Shown: one piece after another, positions 6,484-13,153 of the stretch | How the letters are laid out: every line of letters begins with the position of its first letter | Position numbering within the stretch: the first letter of the stretch is position 1 | Assembly (NCBI GenBank): GCA_019104905.1 | Contig: JAHRXB010000104.1 | Span: 1 to 13,635 of the forward strand | DNA length: 13,635 bases | Direction of reading: 5' to 3' | Source: Bdellovibrio sp. | GTDB lineage: Bacteria; Bdellovibrionota; Bdellovibrionia; Bdellovibrionales; Bdellovibrionaceae | The notes under the pieces: generated by a model | What the model was told of the DNA's origin: nothing | Database searches by the model: none | Seen by the model: only the letters and a program-made list of their open reading frames with translations | Translations under genes and position numbers: made by a program

Positions 6484-8364
6484 GTGAAAATCGCACTGGC
6501 CCTTCTCTATCTGCTCCCAAATTTATGGGCTCAAAGCCCACAGCGCAAGCCATTGGAGTTCAATAAAATCATCTTCAATCCCGGAGGACGTCAGGTAGGT
6601 CGCTTTGTTATTTCGTATAAAGATTATGAAGATATTCGCATTGATAGCAATGGCGATTCGCAGATTGATTATTGGTTCCTAAAAAAGGGCTCCACAGAAA
6701 TACATCTTCGCTTTAAGGCAGGACGCCCCAACAAGCTGAGTATCAAAAAAACAGAGCCCACCCAGGTCACCGAAGTTTCCTACACGATAGCTGGCTCCAA
6801 AATTCTCTTAGACTCTGCTTTAAAACGGCCTCTTATTTTAATGAATTTAACTTCCGAAGAGGCGCAATGTGAGATCGAACAGATTCAGCAGAAAATGAAA
6901 TCTTTCAGCAACGATATCGTCGATGCCGTGATCAAGGACTCCATTTCCTCTAAACTTATTTCCCCCGAATGCCATGAGACCTTGAATCGAAAAAATCTAA
7001 ATCAGATTCAATCAGCTCTGTATGGGATCTTGAATACCAACATCAAAAGAGAATCAGATATCCGCAACTGCCTCTCTAGTGACAAATTCGAAAGTGCGGC
7101 AAAAGAAGAACCTCAACTTAAACTTCCGGCCGCGCTGATTTCTGCAAGATTTCAACTTCAGATTGCTCAGCTGACACAACAACCCGAAGACAACGCTCCT
7201 CTGATTCGATGTGAAAAAGCGGAAGGTCAGGAGTCTTTACTTAGCACCACCGAAAAGAGGCAAATCCACGTAAATCTGGATAAGCTCGCAGGAAGTGATG
7301 CCCGCATTCAATCTCGCGATCTGGAGCATGAGCTTTTACACCGTTCAGGACTGACCAGCGAAGAAGAAGTGAATGCCGTGGTTGCTATCTGCAAGAAGCT
7401 GGAGGTGCGGAGAGCCCTCAATACAGGATCTTTTGGATTTACGCGAGATGTGAGCGCCGATGTAAAAAAGTCATTTGAGACGGTTGCCGACAGTAAGACG
7501 GCCGACACCCTATCGACGGCAGAGTCTGGAATATCGACCTCCTCACCCCAAGCCTCGACAAGCAGAGGGCCTGCCTCCACCGGAAGTGAAATGGCCGCCG
7601 CTCAATTAACAGCGAATATTCCACAAGAAATGACCATGTCATCAACCGATATGCCATTGGCAACAACTCTTTCAGAATCCATTTCCACTCCGGCTCCTGC
7701 GACAGAAACAGGTGCTCAGCAGGCGCTACTTCGCTCTGCTTCAGAAAGCAACGGTCTTTTACGAATGGCCAACAATCTTGTCGGCACTATGAGTAGCCCG
7801 GCCCTGGCTTCAGACCGAACCACCTCCACATCCACTACAACAAAAAAATCCTCGCCCGTGGAATTCACATCCAGAAATCGCCTCGCGCCTGGAGAGAAAG
7901 TGGTCGAAGAAATCACCCTAGAAAATTCCACTCCACAGAAGGCGGAGGCATCACCATCGTCGCCAACCGCATCACCCTCTTCTGGGAGAGAAGTGTCGAC
8001 CTCCAGCCCTGCACCAACCGTGTCGTCTTCTGGCGAGGTGGCTCGAAGTGCTAGCGAAGCCTCACCTTCCAGAGCTCCAGCAACTATCGCAGAGACTGGG
8101 ACAAGACTGCCTGCAAGCACCAAGGCTGTAGCAAAAACCTCTTCCGCCAGCTCTACAATGACTAAAACACAAGACGAGGTCCTGACTTTCATTTCGAACA
8201 GCAGCTATACCGCCACCAAAGAAAAATTGCAGAAAGCAGAGTTCAGACAGCAACTTGAAATACAAAAGATCACCGTCATGGATCTTTACGGAAACACCAT
8301 CGGCGCAAAAAAAGGAGACGTGATCTTCCTGGACCAGGGGGATCGTTTTGTTCGCCAAAAATAA
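6484..8364 (+). CDS. Exported HELLH zincin-like protein with Ser/Thr-rich tail
   Basis: A 626-aa protein I do not recognise as a named family. A signal peptide (MKIALALLYLLPNLWAQ) is followed by a Ca-loop-like DSNGDSQIDYW (54-64), a mixed helical region, and DLEHELLHRSGL. The HELLH core (H282, E283, H286) matches the HExxH zinc-binding and catalytic motif of metallopeptidases, with several acidic residues shortly after it (SEEE) that could supply a third ligand. About 320-555 is low complexity, rich in Ser, Thr, Ala and Pro, like a wall-spanning or surface stalk. A compact charged segment (about 560-626) ends the protein. The start is uncertain: GTG at 6484 gives the best signal peptide, a TTG at 6466 adds six residues, and neither has a clear ribosome site. 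The next gene overlaps its 3' end. Peptidase activity is inferred from one motif only. Confidence 0.7.
   Translation: MKIALALLYLLPNLWAQSPQRKPLEFNKIIFNPGGRQVGRFVISYKDYEDIRIDSNGDSQIDYWFLKKGSTEIHLRFKAGRPNKLSIKKTEPTQVTEVSYTIAGSKILLDSALKRPLILMNLTSEEAQCEIEQIQQKMKSFSNDIVDAVIKDSISSKLISPECHETLNRKNLNQIQSALYGILNTNIKRESDIRNCLSSDKFESAAKEEPQLKLPAALISARFQLQIAQLTQQPEDNAPLIRCEKAEGQESLLSTTEKRQIHVNLDKLAGSDARIQSRDLEHELLHRSGLTSEEEVNAVVAICKKLEVRRALNTGSFGFTRDVSADVKKSFETVADSKTADTLSTAESGISTSSPQASTSRGPASTGSEMAAAQLTANIPQEMTMSSTDMPLATTLSESISTPAPATETGAQQALLRSASESNGLLRMANNLVGTMSSPALASDRTTSTSTTTKKSSPVEFTSRNRLAPGEKVVEEITLENSTPQKAEASPSSPTASPSSGREVSTSSPAPTVSSSGEVARSASEASPSRAPATIAETGTRLPASTKAVAKTSSASSTMTKTQDEVLTFISNSSYTATKEKLQKAEFRQQLEIQKITVMDLYGNTIGAKKGDVIFLDQGDRFVRQK
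8336..8341 (+). promoter_or_regulatory. Ribosome binding site supporting a TTG start
   Basis: AGGGGG lies 6 nt before the TTG at 8348, inside the 3' end of the zincin gene. It supports the overlapping TTG start for the cyclase-like gene and suggests translational coupling. Confidence 0.6.
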
Positions 8365-10303
8365 TCGCCGCCAATCTGTCATCATTTATATTGTCGGTAT
8401 ATTCTGGCTTGGCTATGTCATCGCCATGCTATCGCAGTTTTATTTTGATGTAAAAAATGCGGCGAACGACGAGATCCTGCGACGTCAGAAGCAGATGCAA
8501 TTCATACAGGAAAGTTTTATTCCCGTTGTCATTTCAGAGAATTTCAATCTTCTGAAGGACCGCATGGAAAGCGCAAGAAAAATACACCTGATTGATTTCT
8601 ATATTCTTCAAAATGGCAACGAAGTTGTGGCCTGGTATAACAACTTTAATAACCTTGCCGGCATCAATGCCGACTATAAGGTTTTCAATCAAGTTCTTCA
8701 AAATGAGGATCTTGCTTTTCGTACGGTAAAGCTCATGGACTATCGGTTTACCGTTGGTGTTTTCCAAAACAAAAAAGACATCATGATACAGACTGCCTTG
8801 AGTATGAAGGGTCAGCTTATTCAAGACGTCGTGATTGTTACTTCTCTTGCCGCTTTGATAGTCTATATTTTTCTTAAAGACATTCTCAATTTAACCAAGA
8901 TTCTTTCGACGCGGGATCGTTCAAAACTATCCTCAATAAAGTCACTTTCCAAAGAAGGCCAAACTCTGATTAAGGCCTCGCAAAGCTATGAGAATACTAA
9001 AAAGTATCTCGAACAGGAAAATAGGTACTACTCCGACTCTCTGACCCCGGCCATTTTACATGAAATGAAGTCCGGTCAAAAAGCCCCCTATGCCTTTCAA
9101 AGCACGATGATTCGAGTCGATCTCAATGGCTACACTCAGATATTTCTTGAAAAAAAGGATGAATACGTCACTGATATTATGAATACGTATTTCATTCAAG
9201 CCCGGGAACTGATTGAACGTTATAATGGTTTAATTTATCAGTATGTCGGCGATGAGATTGTTTTCCACATCAAGGAAGATTCGCAAAACTCGCAAGCATT
9301 GGCTCTCGCCTGCTTACGCAGTGTCTTCAAGGCCGCTCAAGATATCGAAGATTCTTTACCGGAAGAAGCAGACCACTGTTTCAAAGTAAAAGGCAGCTTT
9401 GTTCTTGGTAAGATTCGCTTTGTAAATCAAGATTCGGGTTTTGCTCTTAGTGGTTTGCCACTGATTGAGTCCGCCCGTCTGCTAAGTCAGGTTGACGACA
9501 AAACTTCCAGCTCGGCCACCTTCTATGCGGAAGCGGCTGACTCGCTCAAAGAGCTTTGCTCTATCTCTGACACAAAAGAAACCTTATTGAAGGGGTTCTC
9601 CAAACCCTCAACGCTCTTCCGTGCCAAAGAGTTCACCCGCATTGAAGAGGCCCTAAGAAAAGATGTTTCCTTAGCAACGTACTTCCGTAGTGACGAAGAT
9701 CTTTGCCATATCTATGAATTCCTAACCAATGAAGTCGCCTCAGGTCATGAGGATGCTTTTTTCACCGTGTTTAATATCCTTAAGACCTTTAAGGTGGGAA
9801 GAACGACCGAGATCCAAACTGAACGGTTTGCTCAGCTTCTGACCGACATCCTTCAACTAAACAAAGAAAAAAAGGTTGGCGACAAAGTTCTTTCCGCCAC
9901 TATTTCTTTGGCATCTAATTTCGTCCCTTCTTATTTAGTTAAAGAGACTCTCTTAGAGCCCCTGGGCCTCTGCCTTGAACACCCTGATCATCGTGTGCAA
10001 GCCAATGCCATCATTGTCCTTGGAGATCTTGCCAAGGACATCGGATTCCTCCGTCGCTTCGTTTATTCTAAGAATAACAGGGTTTCCGCCGACGCTCTGT
10101 TAGTCAGTGGAAAGAGGGATTTGGACAAAGAACTCTCTGAAAAGCTGAAGGAGTATCTGGACTCTAAAAATCCACTGTTTCAAGCCAGTGGCCGTTTCGT
10201 GGTGAAATCCCTGGGCGAGCACTACAAGAATTCGGACCCTATTTTCTACGAAACAAATCCTTATCTTAAAGAGCTTCTCACCAAACTCAATCTGGCCCCT
10301 TAG
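8348..10303 (+). CDS. Membrane class III nucleotidyl cyclase-like protein with HEAT-like repeats
   Basis: A 651-aa inner-membrane protein. TM1 (about 11-31) and TM2 (about 160-178) bracket a periplasmic domain of about 130 residues, a likely sensor. The cytoplasmic part has a class III adenylate/guanylate cyclase fold: metal Asp D258 in RVDLNGYTQI, D302 in YVGDEIVF, and GLPLIESARL (369-378), ending in the usual LLKGFSKP-type segment. The position normally held by the substrate-selecting Lys, four before the GD Asp, is Gln (Q298). The transition-state Asn position is Ile (I373), while R377 is kept. Activity or nucleotide choice may therefore differ. The C-terminal part (about 535-645) looks like helical HEAT-type repeats, probably for protein contact. 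The TTG start overlaps the upstream gene by 17 nt. The fold call is fairly sure; catalysis is not. Confidence 0.8.
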   Translation: MFAKNNRRQSVIIYIVGIFWLGYVIAMLSQFYFDVKNAANDEILRRQKQMQFIQESFIPVVISENFNLLKDRMESARKIHLIDFYILQNGNEVVAWYNNFNNLAGINADYKVFNQVLQNEDLAFRTVKLMDYRFTVGVFQNKKDIMIQTALSMKGQLIQDVVIVTSLAALIVYIFLKDILNLTKILSTRDRSKLSSIKSLSKEGQTLIKASQSYENTKKYLEQENRYYSDSLTPAILHEMKSGQKAPYAFQSTMIRVDLNGYTQIFLEKKDEYVTDIMNTYFIQARELIERYNGLIYQYVGDEIVFHIKEDSQNSQALALACLRSVFKAAQDIEDSLPEEADHCFKVKGSFVLGKIRFVNQDSGFALSGLPLIESARLLSQVDDKTSSSATFYAEAADSLKELCSISDTKETLLKGFSKPSTLFRAKEFTRIEEALRKDVSLATYFRSDEDLCHIYEFLTNEVASGHEDAFFTVFNILKTFKVGRTTEIQTERFAQLLTDILQLNKEKKVGDKVLSATISLASNFVPSYLVKETLLEPLGLCLEHPDHRVQANAIIVLGDLAKDIGFLRRFVYSKNNRVSADALLVSGKRDLDKELSEKLKEYLDSKNPLFQASGRFVVKSLGEHYKNSDPIFYETNPYLKELLTKLNLAP

Positions 10304-10329
10304 AGTTGCTCAACCCATGTCTTTGATCT

Positions 10330-10351
10330 GCTGGGGGCCAGCTCTTGTTTT
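10330..10351 (+). terminator. Candidate terminator after the cyclase gene
   Basis: A GC-rich 5-bp stem (10330-10334 with 10338-10342, loop GGG) is followed by TCTTGTTTT, 27 nt after the cyclase stop. The stem is short, so strength is doubtful. Confidence 0.35.
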
Positions 10352-10373
10352 CAAGGGCGGTTTCGCTTAAAGT
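10345..10373 (+). promoter_or_regulatory. Candidate promoter for the DUF3224 gene
   Basis: TTGTTT (10345-10350), a 17-bp spacer and TAAAGT (10368-10373) resemble a sigma-70 promoter with a weak -35. A start near 10380 would fit translation from the ATG at 10402 and argue against the upstream in-frame TTG at 10345. Confidence 0.35.
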
Positions 10374-10401
10374 TAGTGCCACTGATTTAGAAAGTAGCTC
10401 T

Positions 10402-10803
10402 ATGAAGAAAACTATAAAAGGTAAATTTCAAATAAGATCATCCCCTTTGCCTGCTGACGAGGCCACTCAGGCCATCGCAGCCATGAGAATGAAATTTGAG
10501 AAACGCTTTGAAGGCCCGCTTGAAGCGACCAGTGTCGTTTCAATGATGGGAATTATGGATCAGAATTTAGGCTCAGGTGGTTACGTTGCACTCGAGAAAG
10601 TGACGGGCACACTGGAAGGCAAAAAAGGCAGCTTTTGCTTGCAGCACAGTAGCACGATGAGGCGCGGAGCTTCCTCGCAAAATATCGTGGTCATTCCCGA
10701 CACGGGGACGGAAGAGCTCAAAGACTTAAATGGATCTATGACAATTGAGATTCAAAAAGACGGAACTCATTACTACATATTTGAATACGAATTTATGGGC
10801 TAG
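10402..10803 (+). CDS. DUF3224 family protein
   Basis: A 133-aa, probably cytoplasmic protein of the DUF3224 type, a small beta-rich family without an assigned biochemical role. It starts with KGKFQIRSSPLP, the family's opening strand. It continues with GSGGYVALEKVTGTLEGKKG, SFCLQHSSTMRRG, VVIPDTGTEELKDLNGSM and a final DGTHYYIFEYEF, which together follow the family pattern (G-x-V-G-GrsGsFvlqH, pgSGTgeL-gl-G, dG-H-Y-f-Y). There is no signal peptide. The frame is open to a TTG at 10345, but the ATG at 10402 starts where the family does and lies after the promoter candidate. The ribosome site is weak (AGAAAG). It ends 3 nt from the 3' end of the convergent tRNA gene. Confidence 0.82.
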   Translation: MKKTIKGKFQIRSSPLPADEATQAIAAMRMKFEKRFEGPLEATSVVSMMGIMDQNLGSGGYVALEKVTGTLEGKKGSFCLQHSSTMRRGASSQNIVVIPDTGTEELKDLNGSMTIEIQKDGTHYYIFEYEFMG

Positions 10804-10806
10804 AAA

Positions 10807-10883
10807 TGGTGCGGTCGGAGAGATTCGAACTCCCGACCCCCTGGTTCGAAGCCAGGTGCTCTATCCAGCTGAACTACGACCGC
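10807..10883 (-). tRNA. tRNA-Arg (anticodon UCG)
   Basis: On the - strand a full 77-nt cloverleaf can be folded: 7-bp acceptor stem GCGGTCG/CGACCGC, D stem GTTC/GAGC, anticodon stem CCTGG/CCAGG around the loop CTTCGAA (anticodon TCG), a 5-nt variable region, and T stem GGGAG/CTCTC around TTCGAAT. The discriminator is A and the 3' CCA is encoded. It should read CGA arginine codons. It lies 66 nt downstream of the lemA-TPM-TPM operon in the same direction, and its 3' end almost touches the DUF3224 stop codon. I see no obvious T-run terminator beyond the CCA. Confidence 0.96.
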
Positions 10884-10892
10884 ACACGATAG

Positions 10893-10921
10893 AAACTAAG
10901 AACACTAACAGTATCAAGCAA
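10893..10921 (-). promoter_or_regulatory. Candidate promoter of tRNA-Arg
   Basis: Read on the - strand, TTGCTT (10921-10916), a 17-nt spacer and TAGTTT (10898-10893) lie 9 nt before the mature tRNA 5' end. A second pairing, TTGATA with TTCTAT, is also possible. Read-through from the TPM gene upstream could contribute, since no terminator is visible between them. Confidence 0.4.
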
Positions 10922-10949
10922 GCCCCGGAAAAAGCAAGGATCTGTCAGC

Positions 10950-11594
10950 CTAATCTTTAACGATTAGGTGATTTTTAAGCTCATTTTGCCCCGGAGTGGA
11001 AATGGGAAAGTGCGTCTTAAGATGCTGCCCGCAATTTTCGATGGCTTTAACAAATCCTTCGCCCCACTCCCCGCGATGAAGATACTCCCCCAATTGCGTT
11101 AGCACCTGATCCCAAGTTTCTTTGGGGAGCTTTTTAGAGATCCCCTCATCCGCCAAAACGACGGCCTTTTTTTCCATCACCGATACAAAAATCAAAACTC
11201 CCGTGCCACTCTCTGTGCGATGAATCCGATTGGTGTAAAACTCCAAGTGCGCTCGCTGGTGCACTTGAGAAACTTCATCCTTTTCAGGCACCAATATTTT
11301 TTGAATCCAAGGGATCTTTCCTAAAACATGGGACGCATAGTAAATCACAACAATCAAGACGGGCCACAGATACACCCAAGGAGTGACCCACAACCAATCA
11401 CTGAATGGCAGTTCAAGAATCACCAATAACAACGTGATCAACAAAGTCAAAGTCAGTGGCACATGACCCACGGTTGAAGACCTTTTCACAATGACAGGGA
11501 CGATTTCGCCAGAGGTGGATTCTTCCACACGGGAAATCGTGTCTTCGATCTTTTTCAGATCTTGTTCGGAAAGATATTTATTAATCCATGCCAT
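10950..11594 (-). CDS. TPM-domain membrane protein (second TPM gene)
   Basis: A 214-aa inner-membrane protein related to the TPM_phosphatase (TLP18.3/Psb32/MOLO-1) family. A short N-terminal segment (SGEIVPVIV, about 28-36) starts the fold. Two membrane segments (about 46-63 and 72-92) interrupt it, and the rest follows after them (about 108-200): HLEFYTNRIHRTESGTGVLI, FVSVMEKKAVVLADEGISKK and LGEYLHRGEWGEGFVKAI. There is no signal peptide. The ATG at 11594 is preceded by AGGT and sits 29 nt after the upstream TPM gene. Such proteins commonly follow LemA and a secreted TPM protein; the biochemical role of this form is unclear, and phosphatase activity should not be assumed. It is probably the last protein gene of the operon. 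Confidence 0.8.
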   Translation of the reverse strand: MAWINKYLSEQDLKKIEDTISRVEESTSGEIVPVIVKRSSTVGHVPLTLTLLITLLLVILELPFSDWLWVTPWVYLWPVLIVVIYYASHVLGKIPWIQKILVPEKDEVSQVHQRAHLEFYTNRIHRTESGTGVLIFVSVMEKKAVVLADEGISKKLPKETWDQVLTQLGEYLHRGEWGEGFVKAIENCGQHLKTHFPISTPGQNELKNHLIVKD

Positions 11595-11623
11595 AACAAC
11601 CTACTTCGCTCAAATTCCGAGCT

Positions 11624-12355
11624 CTACCAGTTTCCTGAAGCGCCACCACCACTAAAGCCGCCGCCACCACCAGACCAGCCGCCGCCCCCGCCGCCGCCGG
11701 AAGACCATCCTCCACCGCCAAGACCGCCACCGCCCCAGCCGCCGCCACGATAGTAGCGACCTCGTCCGCCGCCAAAACGGCCCAAAATAGAGATGATGAT
11801 AAGCACCGCAATAATCACAAAGATCGGGATATCGCCTCCCGTGGATTCATCATCGGGAGTGATATTTTGATCGGCAAATTCTTTATCCGCTAAACGCAGA
11901 ATTTCGTGAACACCCACCACAATGCCTGCTGAATATCGCTTTGACCGAAACAGGGGAATCACCTGATCACTGATGATTCGTTTTGCAGTGATGTCGGGGA
12001 TGGCCCCTTCCAATCCCTGCCCCACTTCAATGCGCATCGCGCGCTCTTGGGCGGCAATCAGAAATAAAACTCCGTTATCTTTTTTCTCGCTTCCCAACTT
12101 CCATTGATCCACAATTTCAATCGACGCCTGTTCGATGGGAAGCCCCTGCAAATCTGGCACAATCAACACTTGCACCTGAGCTTTGCCACGACGATTAAAA
12201 TCATATAGAAGTTGCATCAGTTCCTGGCGATCACTGCGAGTCATATATCCGACTTCGTCAATCACCGGCCCGGTCAAAGCAGGAACTTTGAACTTTGCCT
12301 GGGCGGAAAGTCCCAGGCTCATTAATAAGAAGAAAGTCAGTGCGAAATAACGCAT
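11624..12355 (-). CDS. YgcG-like TPM-domain protein with Gly-rich C-terminus
   Basis: A 243-aa exported and membrane-anchored protein: signal peptide 1-20 (MRYFALTFFLLMSLGLSAQA), a TPM domain (about 24-150) with the family signature WKLGSEKKDNGVLFLIA and MRIEVGQGLEGAIPD, an acidic linker, one TM segment (about 175-191), and a Gly/Trp/Tyr-rich tail ending GGGFSGGGASGNW, as in YgcG-type proteins. The topology puts the TPM domain in the periplasm with the Gly-rich tail in the cytoplasm. The Gly-rich tail creates a spurious proline-rich frame on the + strand. A TTG at 12373 would add six residues. The ATG at 12355 is chosen because the signal peptide begins there, 19 nt after the lemA stop. The partnership with LemA is conserved in many bacteria, but its function is unsettled. 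Confidence 0.88.
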   Translation of the reverse strand: MRYFALTFFLLMSLGLSAQAKFKVPALTGPVIDEVGYMTRSDRQELMQLLYDFNRRGKAQVQVLIVPDLQGLPIEQASIEIVDQWKLGSEKKDNGVLFLIAAQERAMRIEVGQGLEGAIPDITAKRIISDQVIPLFRSKRYSAGIVVGVHEILRLADKEFADQNITPDDESTGGDIPIFVIIAVLIIISILGRFGGGRGRYYRGGGWGGGGLGGGGWSSGGGGGGGWSGGGGGFSGGGASGNW

Positions 12356-12374
12356 TCTATGAAATTCCAACAAC

Positions 12375-12962
12375 CTAGAATTTCACTTCAGGAGCTTTTT
12401 CGGCCTGCGCCTTTTCTTCCGGAGTCATATCCCATTGAGGCATCTTTTCGAAGTGATACATCAATGAGTTGGTCCAGCTTGTCGGAGGCACCGTCACCAA
12501 ATTGTTAAACTCTTTGATAGATTCAATATATCTTTGACGGGCAATCGTGATGCGATTTTCTGTGCCTTCTAGTTGCGCTTGCAGATCACGGAAATTTTGA
12601 TCCGCCTTTAAGTCAGGATATTTTTCCGTCACCACCATCAAACGCCCCAAGGCTTGCGACAATCCTGTTTGCGCCTGCTGATATTTCGCCAACTGCTCTG
12701 GCGTCACTTTGGATGGGTCGATATTCATCGCCGTTGCTTTCGCCCGAGCTTCCGTCACCGCCGTCAAAGTCTCTTGCTCATGCTTGGCATAACCCTTCAC
12801 AACATTGACAAGATTCGGAATCAAATCAGCTCGACGTTTGTATTGGTTACTCACCTCCGCCAATGCCGCTTCTGTTGAGTTCTTCCCTTGAGGCAAGGAC
12901 TGAATCCCACAACCCACCAAAAAAGGAAACGCCATAAGTACTACGATAATTAGGTTTCTCAA
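12375..12962 (-). CDS. lemA: LemA family lipoprotein
   Basis: A 195-aa LemA protein, first gene of the lemA-TPM-TPM operon. MRNLIIVVLMAFPFLVGC is a lipoprotein signal with lipobox LVGC (C18), so the mature form should be lipid-anchored in the envelope rather than held by the single TM segment of many LemA proteins. The body is helical and carries the family core: NQYKRRADLIPNLVNVVKGY, the HEQETLTAVTEARA stretch, LMVVTEKYPDLKADQNFRDL, QLEGTENRITIARQRYIESI and the closing FNNLVTVPPTSW. Translation starts at TTG 12962, supported by GGAGG 5 nt upstream. LemA's function is not defined beyond envelope association. The first 23 nt of this gene are part of an inverted duplication that reaches the next gene. 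Confidence 0.93.
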   Translation of the reverse strand: MRNLIIVVLMAFPFLVGCGIQSLPQGKNSTEAALAEVSNQYKRRADLIPNLVNVVKGYAKHEQETLTAVTEARAKATAMNIDPSKVTPEQLAKYQQAQTGLSQALGRLMVVTEKYPDLKADQNFRDLQAQLEGTENRITIARQRYIESIKEFNNLVTVPPTSWTNSLMYHFEKMPQWDMTPEEKAQAEKAPEVKF

Positions 12963-12967
12963 AAGGA

Positions 12968-12972
12968 CCTCC
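12968..12972 (-). promoter_or_regulatory. Ribosome binding site fixing the lemA TTG start
   Basis: On the - strand GGAGG lies 5 nt before the TTG at 12962. It is the strongest Shine-Dalgarno sequence in the window and supports the non-ATG start. In the duplicated copy the aligned bases read GGTGA, so the site is lost there. Confidence 0.8.
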
Positions 12973-12988
12973 GTTAAATTTGCTAGAA

Positions 12989-12994
12989 AGTATA
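12989..12994 (-). promoter_or_regulatory. Candidate -10 of the lemA operon
   Basis: TATACT on the - strand, five of six consensus bases, lies in the conserved core of the inverted duplication about 27 nt before the lemA start codon. No good -35 is visible at 16-18 nt spacing. The surrounding bases are conserved between the two copies and may carry the recognition signal instead. Confidence 0.5.
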
Positions 12995-13071
12995 CCTGGA
13001 CTTTGACGCAAGTTCCACATACGAGCTCGAGAGCTTCTGCGGAGCCACCGACATATTCTCACGAGTGAGGA

Positions 13072-13101
13072 TTGTCCGAAACGGCAAGGTCCAGCTATAC
13101 T
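13072..13101 (+). promoter_or_regulatory. Candidate promoter of the pseudouridine synthase gene
   Basis: TTGTCC (13072-13077), an 18-nt spacer and TATACT (13096-13101) form a plausible sigma-70 promoter reading right. The -10 lies in the right arm of the inverted duplication, whereas the -35 lies in the unrepeated centre. Confidence 0.5.
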
Positions 13102-13153
13102 TTCTAGCGAATCTAACGGTGACCCTCAATGAAAACCGGATTATAGTAGTCGG

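Larger units (their letters stand above)
12940..13150. repeat. Inverted duplication of the lemA promoter and 5' end
   Basis: The - strand from 13005 to 12940 and the + strand from 13085 to 13150 align without gaps at about 50 of 66 positions. The promoter/leader core (12971-13005 versus 13085-13119) matches at 31 of 35. Similarity then drops around the lemA ribosome site and start, and returns as shared AAACC and ATTAT-n-GTAGT blocks in the same register within the lemA coding part. The 79-nt centre (13006-13084) is not repeated but holds small palindromes (CGAGCTCG at 13022-13029 and CTCAC-GA-GTGAG at 13058-13069). No target-site duplication or transposase is evident. Counts were made by eye. 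Confidence 0.85.

Noticed and set aside
7450..8160. Possible tandem repeat in the zincin gene tail
   Set aside because: The region is low in complexity at protein level (Ser/Thr/Ala/Pro), but I found no regular repeat unit in the DNA.
10345..10401. N-terminal extension of the DUF3224 protein from a TTG
   Set aside because: The extra 19 residues precede the family's normal start, and the TTG coincides with the -35 of the promoter candidate.
10807..10883. tRNA gene as an integration site of a mobile element
   Set aside because: No integrase gene and no repeat of the tRNA 3' end was found in the window; both neighbours look like ordinary chromosomal genes.
10745..10960. 71-codon + strand frame running through the tRNA gene
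   Set aside because: Its peptide contains the well-known false translation of tRNA sequence (EIRTPDPLVRSQVLYPAELRPH is longer than one motif but typical, e.g. PAELRPH), and it overlaps the real DUF3224 and tRNA genes.
11562..11753. Proline-rich + strand frame
   Set aside because: It is the reverse complement of the Gly-rich tail of the YgcG-like TPM protein; the proline runs come from GGC/GGT codons read on the other strand.
13129..13146. Five-codon leader peptide (MKTGL) before the pseudouridine synthase gene
   Set aside because: It has no ribosome site of its own and is better explained as the decayed remnant of the lemA start in the inverted duplication.
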